64,000 bases of DNA from JAFDCJ01 sp964527835 (GCA_964527835.1 CAZGNV010000010.1:30958-94957), one strand, 5' to 3'. Positions 22,725 through 31,881 are shown, counted from the first letter of the stretch. The notes: generated by a model from the letters alone, not told the origin. Translations and numbers: made by a program.

Positions 22725-22942
22725 TGCCGGCATTTAAGCCAATCAAACAAAAAGAGTTGATCCGTTTGTTCAGGAAGCTGGATTTTAGCGGCCCCTATGC
22801 GGGGGGTAAACACCAGTTTATGGTTAAAGGTGATTTGCGAATAAGGATTCCCAATCCACATAAAAAAGACATTGGCAAAAATTTGTTGAAACTAATATTG
22901 AAGGAGGCTGGCATCGCGATAGAAACCTGGGAAAAACTTTAA
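22724..22942 (+). CDS. hicA: HicA-family mRNA interferase toxin
   Basis: A 72-aa double-stranded-RNA-binding-fold toxin. The catalytic histidine lies in GGKHQFMVKGDLRIRIPNP, preceded by KELIRLFRKLDFSG and followed by KDIGKNLLKLILKEAGI, all standard for HicA/YcfA. It cleaves mRNA when not bound by HicB. Coupled to hicB. Confidence 0.9.
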   Translation: MPAFKPIKQKELIRLFRKLDFSGPYAGGKHQFMVKGDLRIRIPNPHKKDIGKNLLKLILKEAGIAIETWEKL

Positions 22943-23449
22943 TGAGGCGTTTTTTTTATCCTTTATCTCAGAACAGATGAGCAATTTTGTTTCCTGCCTC
23001 TTATTTTCTCATCTTCATATTCTTTTTTGAAATTTCGCCTTCCGAAGTCTATACCCCTTTACCTTGTACCCTGCGCACAGCACTTCCAGTCTCCCGGCTC
23101 CATTCCTAAATATTTAATATTTAAGATGTGACCCTATTCTTCTGCTCATCTTCTTTATGTGTAATTTACCTCTCAATTTTATAACTTAGATTATTTAATT
23201 CTTAGGAAAAAAGCATTTTCAGTAGCCTGCTAAGGTATCCTGTCTACGTTCCCACAAAATTTTTTCAGTGATAACTATCTGTTATAAATTATAATTGTCA
23301 CTTGATACTAAAAAAAAGTCTATGTGTTCACAAAATGTCATAGAATTTGCAATATGCATATGCAAAAAAACGAAAGGAGGTGGAATTGCGTATCGCTCGT
23401 GGAGGTGAAGTATTTTAAGGAACCATGGAAAAATAAGGAGGATTTTACG
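22943..23449. other. Non-coding AT-rich stretch upstream of the PEP-CTERM gene
   Basis: About 500 bp without a convincing gene. It contains a short family 1 repeat remnant (about 23056-23092, taccttgtaccctgcgcac). The rest is AT-rich leader. I see no consensus promoter or -24/-12 element. Confidence 0.5.
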
Positions 23450-24214
23450 ATGACAAGGAGGTTGAGATTTCTAATGTTATTGGTGCTTGCTTTGAGTTTC
23501 ATTTGGATTTCCCCGGCATCCGCCTTGTTTACAAACGGGGGGTTCGAAACAGGCGATTTTACCGGGTGGAACTTGGAGTTCGGCAAGCGTAATGCCAATG
23601 TGTCGACCATTACATGGGGACAACCGGATCACGGACTTTATGATGTTATTGATAGTGCCGCTACCATGGTTGGTCAGACCTTGGATGTTGATCCCTATTA
23701 TGACAATTACATGGCTCGCATCAATGATATAAAGGGGAGATACCATGCCACCAAACTGTGGCAACAAGACACCATTGCTGCGGAGGACCAGGGTGATACG
23801 ATCTATGTGACCTGGGGTGCCATGTTGATCGAGCCTTCAAATGCTCATCCGGATTACGCCCAACCTTATTTTGGTATCAATGTGTACCAAAACGGCTCGC
23901 TGCTGGATAGTTTTTTTGCAGACGCTCTGGATACTACTGGATGGACAAACGCAGGGTCCTATGGGGGGACTCTTTGGTACAATACCGATACTTGGAGCTA
24001 TGACCTCTCCGGTTTCAATGTCGGCGACAGTATCAAAATAGAGATGTTTGTTTCAGATTGTGCCTGGGGTGGGCATGGAGGCTATGCATTCTTGGATGGT
24101 ATAGGGAAAGTGCCTCCTCCCCCGGTGCCGGAGCCTGCAACAATACTGCTTTTAAGCGCTGGTCTGGCAGGTATTGTAGCATTCAGGAGAAAAAAGAGGG
24201 AGACCCTTGATTAA
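23450..24214 (+). CDS. PEP-CTERM sorting-signal secreted protein
   Basis: A 254-aa exported protein. The signal peptide is MTRRLRFLMLLVLALSFIW..., cleaved near SPASA. The body has a carbohydrate-binding-like beta-sandwich pattern (LFTNGGFETGDFTGWNLE at its start, DGIGKV at its end), as in many PEP-CTERM proteins. The C-terminus has the full tripartite sorting signal: VPEPATILLLSAGLAGIVAF followed by the basic RRKKRE. An exosortase would cut after the PEP motif and anchor or release the protein into the matrix. The start has AAGGAGG upstream. The only exosortase in the window is 30 kb away on the minus strand. No other gene is in the operon. Confidence 0.88.
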   Translation: MTRRLRFLMLLVLALSFIWISPASALFTNGGFETGDFTGWNLEFGKRNANVSTITWGQPDHGLYDVIDSAATMVGQTLDVDPYYDNYMARINDIKGRYHATKLWQQDTIAAEDQGDTIYVTWGAMLIEPSNAHPDYAQPYFGINVYQNGSLLDSFFADALDTTGWTNAGSYGGTLWYNTDTWSYDLSGFNVGDSIKIEMFVSDCAWGGHGGYAFLDGIGKVPPPPVPEPATILLLSAGLAGIVAFRRKKRETLD

Positions 24215-24559
24215 CTGAAAAGTATAGATGAGCAAAAGATCCTCCGGGGCCTCTTCATAATTAAGGTAAGGGGAGCGGAGACTGAGTGGAGATGAAAAGG
24301 CTGTTCCGGACGGGGTCGTGTGAGGATCTTCGCTCAAAAAGCAGGTGCTTTACATCTATCATTATCCTGGATGTCCCAACGCTATCTTTTTTCCGAAAAA
24401 CGCTGCTGCATTTCTTCTCGAAAAGACGCTGTTGATTCTCAACAGCGTCTTCCATCCTGGCTTTAGCAAAATCCGAGCCCTTTCACCCCGGCCCTGATTC
24501 CGACACAACATAAGGTTTCCGTTTCGTTTCCATTTGCTGCCCGAACTGCTTCCCGCCGG
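24215..24559. other. Non-coding gap between convergent genes
   Basis: No credible gene. It holds the hairpin at 24423-24451, which acts as terminator for the minus-strand gene that ends at 24560. Confidence 0.5.
24423..24451 (-). terminator. Terminator of the membrane TPR gene
   Basis: A perfect 13-bp stem AAGACGCTGTTGA/TCAACAGCGTCTT with a 3-nt loop. On the minus strand it is followed by ttttcgag. Confidence 0.65.
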
Positions 24560-26404
24560 TTACAGTCGTCTGTCGATTTCTTTCAGGTTGCGCCGGGCCT
24601 TTTTGTAATCGGGGCTGAGTTGCAGCGCCTTTAAGAAAAGCCGGCGGGCTTCATCGTAGCGGCCCTGCTGCAACCGGATCTCGCCAAGATTGTTGTATGT
24701 TGCCGGCCGGTGGGGATCTTCTTTCAGGGCCAGGGAATAATGCCGGGCGGCGGCGTCCAGTTCTCCCACTGATTTCAGGGCGGTGCCCAGGTTGTTGTGC
24801 ACGTCGGCATCGGCCGGGTTGATTTTCAGCGCGGCGTTGAAATGGTCAATGGCCTTGCGGGGCCGGTGCAGGAGCATCAGCGTTACTCCCATGTTGTTGT
24901 GGGTTTTGAGGCTGCGAGGCTCCAAGCGCAGGGCCGTGGCAAACTCGGAAACCGCCGCTTCCAGCTTGCCCTGCCGGGCCAGGGCGTATCCCAGGTTGTA
25001 GTGGGCATCTGCGTAGTCGGGTTTGACCTTCAACGCCTGCCGGTAATGGGCGATGGCCTCGTCGAGGCGGTCGCGTCGGGCCAGGGCCGCCCCCAGGTTG
25101 TTGTGGGGCCGGGCCTTGGCCGGAGATTTTTCCACACAGTCCCGGTAAAGGGCAACCTCGTCGCTCCAGACCCGGTTTCTTTCAAGGGTCCACAGGCTCA
25201 GCCCCGCGGCGACCGCGCACAGCAATAGCGGTGCCAGCCACGCGGGTTTTCCATATTCAAACAGCAGGTAGACGCCCGCAAAGATGACAAACATGGACGG
25301 CAGGTAATTGCGATGCTCGAAAACCAACTCCAGCGGGATGATCGATGATTCGATCACCAGATTGCCGAAAAACCAGAGGATGGCAAACGAGACCAGCCGG
25401 CTGCGCCGGGCGGTCACAACGGCCGCTGCGAGCAGGCCGATGATCGCTGCCAGCGCCAGCGCGGTGGTCACCGGATCGACCAGCGAATGGGACAGGCTGA
25501 AATCATGCTCCAGGTTCAAACGCGACGGGTGCGGCCACAGCAGCAGGCTGATATAGAAGATCACCACCCGAAACTCGGTCAGCACCCGCTGAACCAGGGT
25601 GAAATCCCGGTGGTTGTAACCTGCCAGAATCCGGTCGATGGGGTCATAGTTCAGGTAGAGCAGGGCAATGAGGCCCAGCAGCAGCAACAGACCGGCCAGC
25701 AGGGGCACACGGCGGCGAACCCACTGAGGATTCAGATTTTGGAAAAAATACCATTCATACAAAATAATAAATAGCGGCAGAGTGGCGGCCACCTGTTTGG
25801 TCCCCAGGGCCAGCAGGCCGGCGGCGATACAGCCGCCAAACAGCGGCCATTTTTTGCGGGTGCCGGCGGCCAGGCGAAATTTTACGTACAGCAGCATCGA
25901 CAGCACGTAAAACATAGCGGCCATGCTGTTCATCCGCTGGACCAGGTAGGTTACCGACTGGGTCTGCAGCGGGTGGACCAGCCAGATCAGGGCGGTAAAA
26001 AGCGCGATCCAGCCGACTTGCTGCCGGTGATCACCCATGGCAGGGGTGCGCAGGGTGGCCCGGGCCAGGCCGTAAAGCAGCATGCCGGTCACCAGGTGAA
26101 TCAGGATGTTGACCAGGTGGTATCCGACCCGGTTGGTGCCGTTGAAATAATAATTCAGCGCAAAGCTGATGTTGGCCACCGGACGGTGGTTTTCCGGGCT
26201 GTGAAACCCGGCCCAGACCAGGTTGTGCAGGTTGATCGATGGGATGCGGATATGGGGGTTGTCCCGGATGTTGACCAGGTCGTCAAAAATAAAGGGGGTT
26301 GTCAGGGTGTCGGCATAAATGACGATCACCACCACCGCTGCCAGGGCCAGCAGCAGGGTTTCGTATTTCAAGGCACCGGTGGATGCCGAGCGGTTTTTAT
26401 TCAC
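24560..26404 (-). CDS. Polytopic membrane protein with C-terminal TPR repeats
   Basis: A 614-aa protein. The N-terminal two-thirds carry about ten hydrophobic helices with the pattern of bacterial TMTC-like proteins (FIFDDLVNIRDNPHI, then HRPVANISFALNYYFNG, VGYHLVNILIHLVTG, WLVHPLQTQSVTYLVQR and EHRNYLPSMFVIFAGVYLLF). The C-terminal 200 residues are five or six TPR units (ARPHNNLGAALARRDRLDEA, YADAHYNLGYALARQGKLEA and others). In the wider family the membrane part resembles protein O-mannosyltransferase relatives. Glycosyltransferase activity here is inference. It is monocistronic and divergent from the histidine kinase gene. Confidence 0.82.
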   Translation of the reverse strand: MNKNRSASTGALKYETLLLALAAVVVIVIYADTLTTPFIFDDLVNIRDNPHIRIPSINLHNLVWAGFHSPENHRPVANISFALNYYFNGTNRVGYHLVNILIHLVTGMLLYGLARATLRTPAMGDHRQQVGWIALFTALIWLVHPLQTQSVTYLVQRMNSMAAMFYVLSMLLYVKFRLAAGTRKKWPLFGGCIAAGLLALGTKQVAATLPLFIILYEWYFFQNLNPQWVRRRVPLLAGLLLLLGLIALLYLNYDPIDRILAGYNHRDFTLVQRVLTEFRVVIFYISLLLWPHPSRLNLEHDFSLSHSLVDPVTTALALAAIIGLLAAAVVTARRSRLVSFAILWFFGNLVIESSIIPLELVFEHRNYLPSMFVIFAGVYLLFEYGKPAWLAPLLLCAVAAGLSLWTLERNRVWSDEVALYRDCVEKSPAKARPHNNLGAALARRDRLDEAIAHYRQALKVKPDYADAHYNLGYALARQGKLEAAVSEFATALRLEPRSLKTHNNMGVTLMLLHRPRKAIDHFNAALKINPADADVHNNLGTALKSVGELDAAARHYSLALKEDPHRPATYNNLGEIRLQQGRYDEARRLFLKALQLSPDYKKARRNLKEIDRRL

Positions 26405-26628
26405 GGGTATCCTGGAGGGAATTTTTATTTGTAGTTCTTCTTTTGAAACAACCCATAATTGACGATAACTAATTGGTGGATGATCAAAGTATATTTAATG
26501 ATACCGGAAATTTGGGCAAAAAGCAATCACAATGCGGATTGGCCCCGGCGACCACCGGAAGTCTGGAAGGCCCGCGCACGGTTTTAATCCCGGGCATGGG
26601 CTTTGGACGCCGGATCGGTGTTTTTGAA

Positions 26629-26657
26629 TTGACATCTGCTCGAATTTTTAATATTAT
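26629..26657 (+). promoter_or_regulatory. Sigma-70 promoter of the hybrid histidine kinase
   Basis: TTGACA (26629-26634), a 17-bp spacer and TATTAT (26652-26657). The start codon is at 26684. Confidence 0.75.
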
Positions 26658-26683
26658 TTAAAGGTTACACAAGGTAAGCTCCC

Positions 26684-28504
26684 ATGCAGAAAAAACGCAA
26701 GCGCGAAGTCAACATGATGGATTCGATGGTGGTCACCGGCCTTGGGCTGGCCGGTTTCTACTGGGTCTGTGAATCGTTCATGTATTTTTTCCTCGATCCG
26801 GAAGCCAATTTCTTCCAGCACATGCTCGGACCGGACATTTTTCAAACCTGGACCCGCCTGCTGGTGCTGTGCCTTTTTGTCATCTTCGGATCCCATGTCC
26901 AGTACACCTTCAACAAGCGTCGGGAAGCCGATGACGCCTTGCGGCAAAGTGAGGAAAAGTACCGCACCATCCTTGAAAGCATTGAAGAAGGCTATTTTGA
27001 AACCGACCTGGAAGGCAACCTCACCTTTTTCAGCGAGCCTTTCTGCCGCATGTTGGGCTACTCCCGCGACGAACTCAAGGGCAGCAGCATCAACGCATAC
27101 ACCACCGCGGAAACTGCCGCCCGGATGGCGGAAATAACCGGGCGGGTCAAAAGCAGCGGGGTGCCGGAAAACGTCCCCGATTATGATGTGGTCCACAAAG
27201 ACGGCCGCCAGGTCGCCCTGGAGCTGTCGCTTTCCCTGCTCAAGGACGCCGGGGATCAACCTCTGGGGTTCCGGGGTGTGGTGCGCGACGTTTCGCAGCG
27301 CAAAAGGGCCGAGGAAGAAAAACGCAAGCTGGAAACCCAGCTTCAGCAGGCCCAGAAGATGGAGTCCATCGGCACCCTGGCCGGCGGCATTGCCCATGAT
27401 TTCAACAATATTCTCATGGGCATCCAGGGCAATGCCTCGCTGATGCTGCTCAAAATCGATCCCAGTCATCCGAACTATGAAAAAATCAAAAACATCGAAA
27501 AATATGTTCAAAACGGCACGGAACTGACCAAGCAGCTGCTGGGGTTCGCCCGGCGGGGAAAATACATGGTCAAGGCCACCGATCTCAACGAGATCATCGA
27601 AAAATCCTCCCAGCTGTTTGCCCGCACCAAGAAAGAAATCCAGGTTCGCACCGAGCTTATTGAAGATCTTTGGGCGGCGGAGGTGGACCGGGGCCAGATC
27701 GAGCAGGTGCTGCTCAACCTGTATGTCAATGCCTGGCAGGCCATGCCCGGAGGCGGTGAGCTTTTTATCCAAACCGAAAATGCCCGCCTGGATCGCAGCA
27801 GCACCAAGCCGTATCGGATCGAGCCCGGACAATATGTCAAGATCTCGGTTTCCGACACCGGCGTGGGCATCGACCGCGAAACCCAGCAGCGGATCTTCGA
27901 ACCCTTTTTCACCACCAAGGAAATGGGCCGCGGCACCGGTCTGGGACTGGCCTCCGTATATGGCATCATCAAGAGCCACGGCGGCTACATCAATGTTTAC
28001 AGCGAAAAAGAGCAGGGCACCACGTTTACGATCTACCTTCCGGCATCGCGCATGGATGCGGATGCGGTCCACGAGGTGGAGGACACCGCCGACATCGTCA
28101 AGGGCAGCGGCACCATCCTGCTGGTCGACGATGAAAAGATGATTGTCGAAGTCGGTCGCGAGCTGCTGGAAGAACTGGGTTATGCGGTCCTGACGGCCGG
28201 CAGCGGCCAGGAGGCCGTTGAGGTTTTTCAGGCCCGGCAGGCACAGATCGACCTGGTGATCATGGACATGATCATGCCCGGCATGGGCGGCGGAGAAACC
28301 TTCGAATGCCTGAAGGAAATTGACCCCCAGGTGCGGGTGCTGCTTTCCAGCGGGTACAGTCTCAACGGCCAGGCCTCAGAGATTTTGCAGCGCGGCTGTG
28401 AGGGTTTTATCCAGAAGCCGTTCAACATGCACCAGCTGGCTGAAAAAGTCCAGAAAAGCATGGAAAAGAAAGGTACAGGGTCCAAGGTGCAGGGTCCAAG
28501 GTAA
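26684..28504 (+). CDS. Membrane-bound hybrid sensor histidine kinase (PAS-HisKA-HATPase-REC)
   Basis: A 606-aa two-component sensor. Two hydrophobic helices (about 15-35 and 55-75) are followed by a PAS domain (EEKYRTILESIEEGYFETD, FRGVVRDVSQRKRAEEEKRK). The HisKA motif IGTLAGGIAHDFNNIL has its phosphorylated His near 237, and the ATPase domain has LNLYVNAWQAM, VSDTGVGID and GTGLGLASVYGI. A receiver domain follows from about 480 (ILLVDDEKM; acceptor Asp near 527 in LVIMDMIMPG; Lys in IQKPF). The last dozen residues (GTGSKVQGPR) and the stop codon are encoded by a family 1 repeat, so the native end was probably near KSMEKK. No separate output gene is adjacent. Confidence 0.9.
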   Translation: MQKKRKREVNMMDSMVVTGLGLAGFYWVCESFMYFFLDPEANFFQHMLGPDIFQTWTRLLVLCLFVIFGSHVQYTFNKRREADDALRQSEEKYRTILESIEEGYFETDLEGNLTFFSEPFCRMLGYSRDELKGSSINAYTTAETAARMAEITGRVKSSGVPENVPDYDVVHKDGRQVALELSLSLLKDAGDQPLGFRGVVRDVSQRKRAEEEKRKLETQLQQAQKMESIGTLAGGIAHDFNNILMGIQGNASLMLLKIDPSHPNYEKIKNIEKYVQNGTELTKQLLGFARRGKYMVKATDLNEIIEKSSQLFARTKKEIQVRTELIEDLWAAEVDRGQIEQVLLNLYVNAWQAMPGGGELFIQTENARLDRSSTKPYRIEPGQYVKISVSDTGVGIDRETQQRIFEPFFTTKEMGRGTGLGLASVYGIIKSHGGYINVYSEKEQGTTFTIYLPASRMDADAVHEVEDTADIVKGSGTILLVDDEKMIVEVGRELLEELGYAVLTAGSGQEAVEVFQARQAQIDLVIMDMIMPGMGGGETFECLKEIDPQVRVLLSSGYSLNGQASEILQRGCEGFIQKPFNMHQLAEKVQKSMEKKGTGSKVQGPR

Positions 28505-28562
28505 GGGAACATCTTGCCTTGTGCCTGGCGCGTTAGCGCCCCCTGCACCGCGCACCTTTTGC
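28471..28562. repeat. Family 1 repeat overlapping the kinase 3' end
   Basis: Direct words (ggtacagggtccaagg, tgcagggtccaaggt), then aagggaacatcttgccttg, the hairpin GGCGCGTTAGCGCC and inverted words (ccctgcaccgcgcacctt). It provides the last codons and stop of the kinase gene. Confidence 0.75.
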
Positions 28563-28578
28563 AACGATTCACTTGTTC

Positions 28579-30672
28579 CTATTCGATAACCGGGGGTTTC
28601 AGGATTTTTTCAATGGCGGCGGCGGCAGTGCGGGCGGGTTCGGGAAAGACCTCCTGCAGCCGGCGGATGTGCCGCAGGTGGTCTGCGGTTCGCAGCACCA
28701 GCATGGCCAGATCTCCTTCCTCCAGCTCGGCGATGTTGAGCACCTGCTCCCATGATTTCCCCTGGGCCCAGGCGTACATGGCGGCTGCGGGCCGCAGCAG
28801 CAGCGGGCGCACCTCGAAACCGTGGCGGGTCATCTGCCGCACCAGGGGTTTCAATCCCTGGCTGACGGTGGTGAAAGCCTCGGCCAGAGCGGGGGGCACC
28901 GCTTTTTTTGCTGGTTCCACGTCCACTTCGCGTTCATTGACCAGACAGGCAATAATGGCGGCCAGCAGGTCCGGATCAGCCGACGGGAAAACCGCGCGCC
29001 GGAACCCTTCGGCGATCAACAGCGGCTGGTCGACCCGCAGTTGTGACGCCCACCGGCCGTCGGCGTTGAGCTCATCGGCGGCGGTTACAAAGCCGGTGAG
29101 TTTAAGAAACTCGAGATGCCGCAAAAAGTCCTGCCAGAGAAGTTTATGCGGTTCGCGGGCTTTCTTTTTTGCGGAGCTCTGGGCGATGCAATAGGCCGCA
29201 AAGGATTTTTTCAAAAGCAGCTGGATCTGGTCCGGGTCATGGGACAGCAGCAGGTTGAGTACCATCGAAAAATTGATTTTAATCTGGCTGGTCACCGCCA
29301 GTGAAGGCGATGACAGCAGTCTGGCCATCAGACGCAGGTCCATGTGCCGGCCGGGCATGAAAAGGACAAAGCCGATCTTGTCCATGCCCCGGCGGCCTGC
29401 GCGCCCGGTCATCTGGTGAAACTCAGTGGCCGTCAGGGGGGCAAAATGCTTGCCGTTATAGCGATCCGAATTGAGCAGCACGATGGTGCGCGCCGGAAAA
29501 TTCACCCCGGCGGCCACCGTCGAGGTGGCAAAAACAGCGTCCAGCAGCCCAGCGGTCATCAGGCGCTCCAGCAGCAGCTTCCAGGCCGGCAGCTGTCCGC
29601 TGTGGTGCGCGCCGACTGCCAGGTGTTCCAGTTGCCAGCGTTGGCGGTGGTCCGACAGGCGGGGGAATTGGCGGACATATTCATCGATCCTGGCGCTTAA
29701 ATGCGCCTGGCGCGGCCCTGCAGGCAGCAGGTTGTCCCTGCAAAAATCCAGCGCCCGGTCACAGTCGGCCCGGGATTTTAGAAAGAAAACGGCCGGCAGC
29801 AGGTCAAACTTCCTTAAAACCCGCAAAACATCGCCAAACGGCGGCGCCCCCGGGTGCCTGCCGACAAACCGGCGCCGGCCGGTTTTGAGAAACTTCGCAA
29901 CCCCGGGATAAATCTTTGATTGCCGGCTGCGGGCGGCCGGGGAGGTCAGTGGCAGCAGGGTGCCTGAGGGGTGAAAAAAAAGGGCAAACAGCGGCACCGG
30001 TCGGGTGGTTTCTTCCACCACGATGCAGGGGCGCGAGCGGATCGATGAAAGCCAGGCGGCAATTTGATCGGCATTGCCGATGGTGGCCGACAGCAGCAGC
30101 AACGGGATGCGCGACGGCAGATAGATCATGATTTCTTCCCAGACAACTCCCCGGTCCTCGTCGCCCAGAAAGTGCGCCTCGTCGAGCACCACAAAGTCGG
30201 CGGCCAGGCTCCGGCCGCGGTGCATGGCGTCGTAAAGCTGGTTGCGCAGGATCTCGGTGGTGCCTACGATCAGCGGCGCATCCGGGTTTTCCTTGCGGTC
30301 ACCGGTGAGAATGCCCACCTGGGAGGGGCCGAAAAGTTTTGAAAAGTCGGCATACTTGGCGTTGCTCAGGGCCTTCAATGGGCAGGCATACCAGGATCGG
30401 CCTCCCTTTTCCAGGATGCGGGCGATGGCCTGCTCGGCAATCCAGGTTTTGCCGGCACCGGTGGGCACGCTGACCAGGCAGTCGGTGTGCTCCACGGCCG
30501 CCAAGGCTTCGAGCTGGAACGCGTCGGGAACAAAGGGCCGGCTTTCGGGCACCCCGATGCCCGCAAAAACCTTTTTGAGCTTCGAATCAGCGCCAGGTTT
30601 GATGCGGCTTGGCGCACGGAAGGTGCGGACGCGACGTTTTGACTTTGGGAAGTGCTGTTTGCTGTGATACAT
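28579..30672 (-). CDS. Ski2/Mtr4-like DEAD/H-box RNA/DNA helicase
   Basis: A 697-aa superfamily 2 helicase. Walker A CLVSVPTGAGKTWIAEQ is near residue 70, the DEAH box VVLDEAHFLGDEDRGVVWEE near 164 and motif III LLLSATIGN near 190. The second RecA domain has VFATSTVAAGVNFPARTIVL and FHQMTGRAGRRGMDKIGFVL. The DEAH-F-L-x-D-x-x-RG-x-x-WEE block is typical of Ski2/Mtr4/Hel308-type enzymes. The C-terminal helical region is shorter than in the eukaryotic proteins and no arch domain is visible. The N-terminal 30 residues are basic and probably disordered. A role in RNA turnover or DNA repair is open. It is monocistronic. Confidence 0.85.
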   Translation of the reverse strand: MYHSKQHFPKSKRRVRTFRAPSRIKPGADSKLKKVFAGIGVPESRPFVPDAFQLEALAAVEHTDCLVSVPTGAGKTWIAEQAIARILEKGGRSWYACPLKALSNAKYADFSKLFGPSQVGILTGDRKENPDAPLIVGTTEILRNQLYDAMHRGRSLAADFVVLDEAHFLGDEDRGVVWEEIMIYLPSRIPLLLLSATIGNADQIAAWLSSIRSRPCIVVEETTRPVPLFALFFHPSGTLLPLTSPAARSRQSKIYPGVAKFLKTGRRRFVGRHPGAPPFGDVLRVLRKFDLLPAVFFLKSRADCDRALDFCRDNLLPAGPRQAHLSARIDEYVRQFPRLSDHRQRWQLEHLAVGAHHSGQLPAWKLLLERLMTAGLLDAVFATSTVAAGVNFPARTIVLLNSDRYNGKHFAPLTATEFHQMTGRAGRRGMDKIGFVLFMPGRHMDLRLMARLLSSPSLAVTSQIKINFSMVLNLLLSHDPDQIQLLLKKSFAAYCIAQSSAKKKAREPHKLLWQDFLRHLEFLKLTGFVTAADELNADGRWASQLRVDQPLLIAEGFRRAVFPSADPDLLAAIIACLVNEREVDVEPAKKAVPPALAEAFTTVSQGLKPLVRQMTRHGFEVRPLLLRPAAAMYAWAQGKSWEQVLNIAELEEGDLAMLVLRTADHLRHIRRLQEVFPEPARTAAAAIEKILKPPVIE

Positions 30673-30679
30673 GGAAACA

Positions 30680-30892
30680 AAAGTGCCTAAAGTTCGAAGT
30701 GCCCTAAAGTGCCTAAAGTTGAGGTATTCTGTCGATTTTTAAAGAATTTGAATCTCACAGTAAGCTGTCATTTTATTATTATGCTTTCTGGCTTGCAACT
30801 GCCAGCACCAGTTACTTATAAAAAAGACAGAGCGTAGCGACGCCAAAACTTTAGGCACTCAAGGCATTTTAGGGCACTTTAGGCACTTCTTT
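30680..30892 (+). repeat. Family 2 structured repeat element, full copy A
   Basis: Left arm aagtgcctaaagttcgaagt, gccctaaagtgcctaaagtt; boundary gaggtattctgtcg; an AT-rich core with hairpin CTGGC (30788-30792)/GCCAG (30801-30805); boundary gacagagcgtagcgacgcc; inverted right arm aaaactttaggcactcaagg, cattttagggcacttt, aggcacttct. The arms are reverse complements of one another. It fills the gap between the helicase 5' end and the 3' end of cooC. Confidence 0.8.
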
Positions 30893-30901
30893 ATCTGGGG
30901 G

Positions 30902-31657
30902 CTAAAGTTTCGCGATCATAGCTTCGACTTTCGTTTTGGCGGCCGATTCCACGTCAAAAGGAGACACGCCGTTCAGGTCGGCTTCGATCAGGGCCTCGTC
31001 GTAGGGAATAAATCCCAAAAATTCAAAATCCGGCAGGTGGGTTCGCAGAAATTCTTCGTCCCTGGGGCTGCGGATCTTGTTGCCCACCACCGTGATGGCG
31101 TCCAGGCCGATCTCCCCGGCCAGCCGGCGGATGTGCCCGGCCGTGTCAATGCTGCGTCTTCCCGGCTCCACTACCACGATCAGTTTGTCCACGGCCTTGG
31201 CGGTGGCACGTCCCAGGTGCTCGATGCCGGCTTCCATGTCCATGACCACCACTTCGTCGCGGGCCAGCACGATGTGCATCACCAGGGCGCGCAGCAGGGT
31301 GCTTTCCGGGCAGATGCAGCCGCTGCCGCCTTTTTGCACGCCGCCCAGGCGCATGAGCTTGATGTTTTCGAATTTGACCGAAAGCGCATCCGGCAGATCG
31401 TCCACCTTGGGATTGAGGCTGAAAAAGCCGCCGATGGTGCCGGGCTGGGCGCCGGTGCGCTCAAAAACCAGTTCTTTCATTTCCGCGATGGGAACGATGG
31501 TGTCTGCATTTTCAATGCCGATGCCGGCCGCCAGGTTGGCGTCCGGGTCCGCGTCGATGGCCAGAATGCGTTTTCCCGCCTGGTTGAGGGTGCGGATCAA
31601 CAGGGCTGAAAACGTTGTTTTGCCCACGCCGCCTTTGCCGCTGACTGCGAGTTTCAT
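30902..31657 (-). CDS. cooC: CooC-type nickel-insertion ATPase
   Basis: A 251-aa P-loop ATPase of the MinD/SIMIBI class. The deviant Walker A GKGGVGKTTFSALL is at residues 7-20, followed by ILAIDADPDANLAAGIG. The metal-binding CxC motif GGSGCICPESTLLRAL and the block VVMDMEAGIEHLGRATA are diagnostic of CooC. In the family, a dimer binds one Ni through the CxC and delivers it to carbon monoxide dehydrogenase, as in CODH or CODH/acetyl-CoA synthase. No CODH gene is in the window, so the target is elsewhere. Its presence suggests an anaerobic Wood-Ljungdahl-type metabolism, which is inference. Confidence 0.9.
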   Translation of the reverse strand: MKLAVSGKGGVGKTTFSALLIRTLNQAGKRILAIDADPDANLAAGIGIENADTIVPIAEMKELVFERTGAQPGTIGGFFSLNPKVDDLPDALSVKFENIKLMRLGGVQKGGSGCICPESTLLRALVMHIVLARDEVVVMDMEAGIEHLGRATAKAVDKLIVVVEPGRRSIDTAGHIRRLAGEIGLDAITVVGNKIRSPRDEEFLRTHLPDFEFLGFIPYDEALIEADLNGVSPFDVESAAKTKVEAMIAKL

Positions 31658-31725
31658 CAGGTACGTCCTCTCTGGGAATATAGTTATAGATGATTATAGC
31701 GAGATATTCTCTATATGCGTTATTA

Positions 31726-31830
31726 AGGTGCAGGGTACATGGTGCAAGGTACAAGGTAAAAAAATATTCAGAATTCCGGTATTATTCCTTAAACCCTGGA
31801 CCTTGTACCTGCCTTTATCACCCTGAACCC
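31726..31830. repeat. Family 1 repeat with inverted arms
   Basis: The left arm is aaggtgcagggtacatgg and tgcaaggtacaaggt. A core of about 45 bp (ttcagaattccggtattatt) follows. The right arm is inverted (aaaccctggaccttgtacc, tgcctttatcaccctgaacc). Confidence 0.7.
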
Positions 31831-31881
31831 TAATAATAACACAGGAAATTGCAGGGGCAAGACGGGAAAGCGGCAAAACCC

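Noticed and set aside
26654..28072. A 472-codon open frame on the minus strand
   Set aside because: It is fully antisense to the histidine kinase, whose domains and motifs are intact. The opposite frame has no family pattern and no ribosome site.
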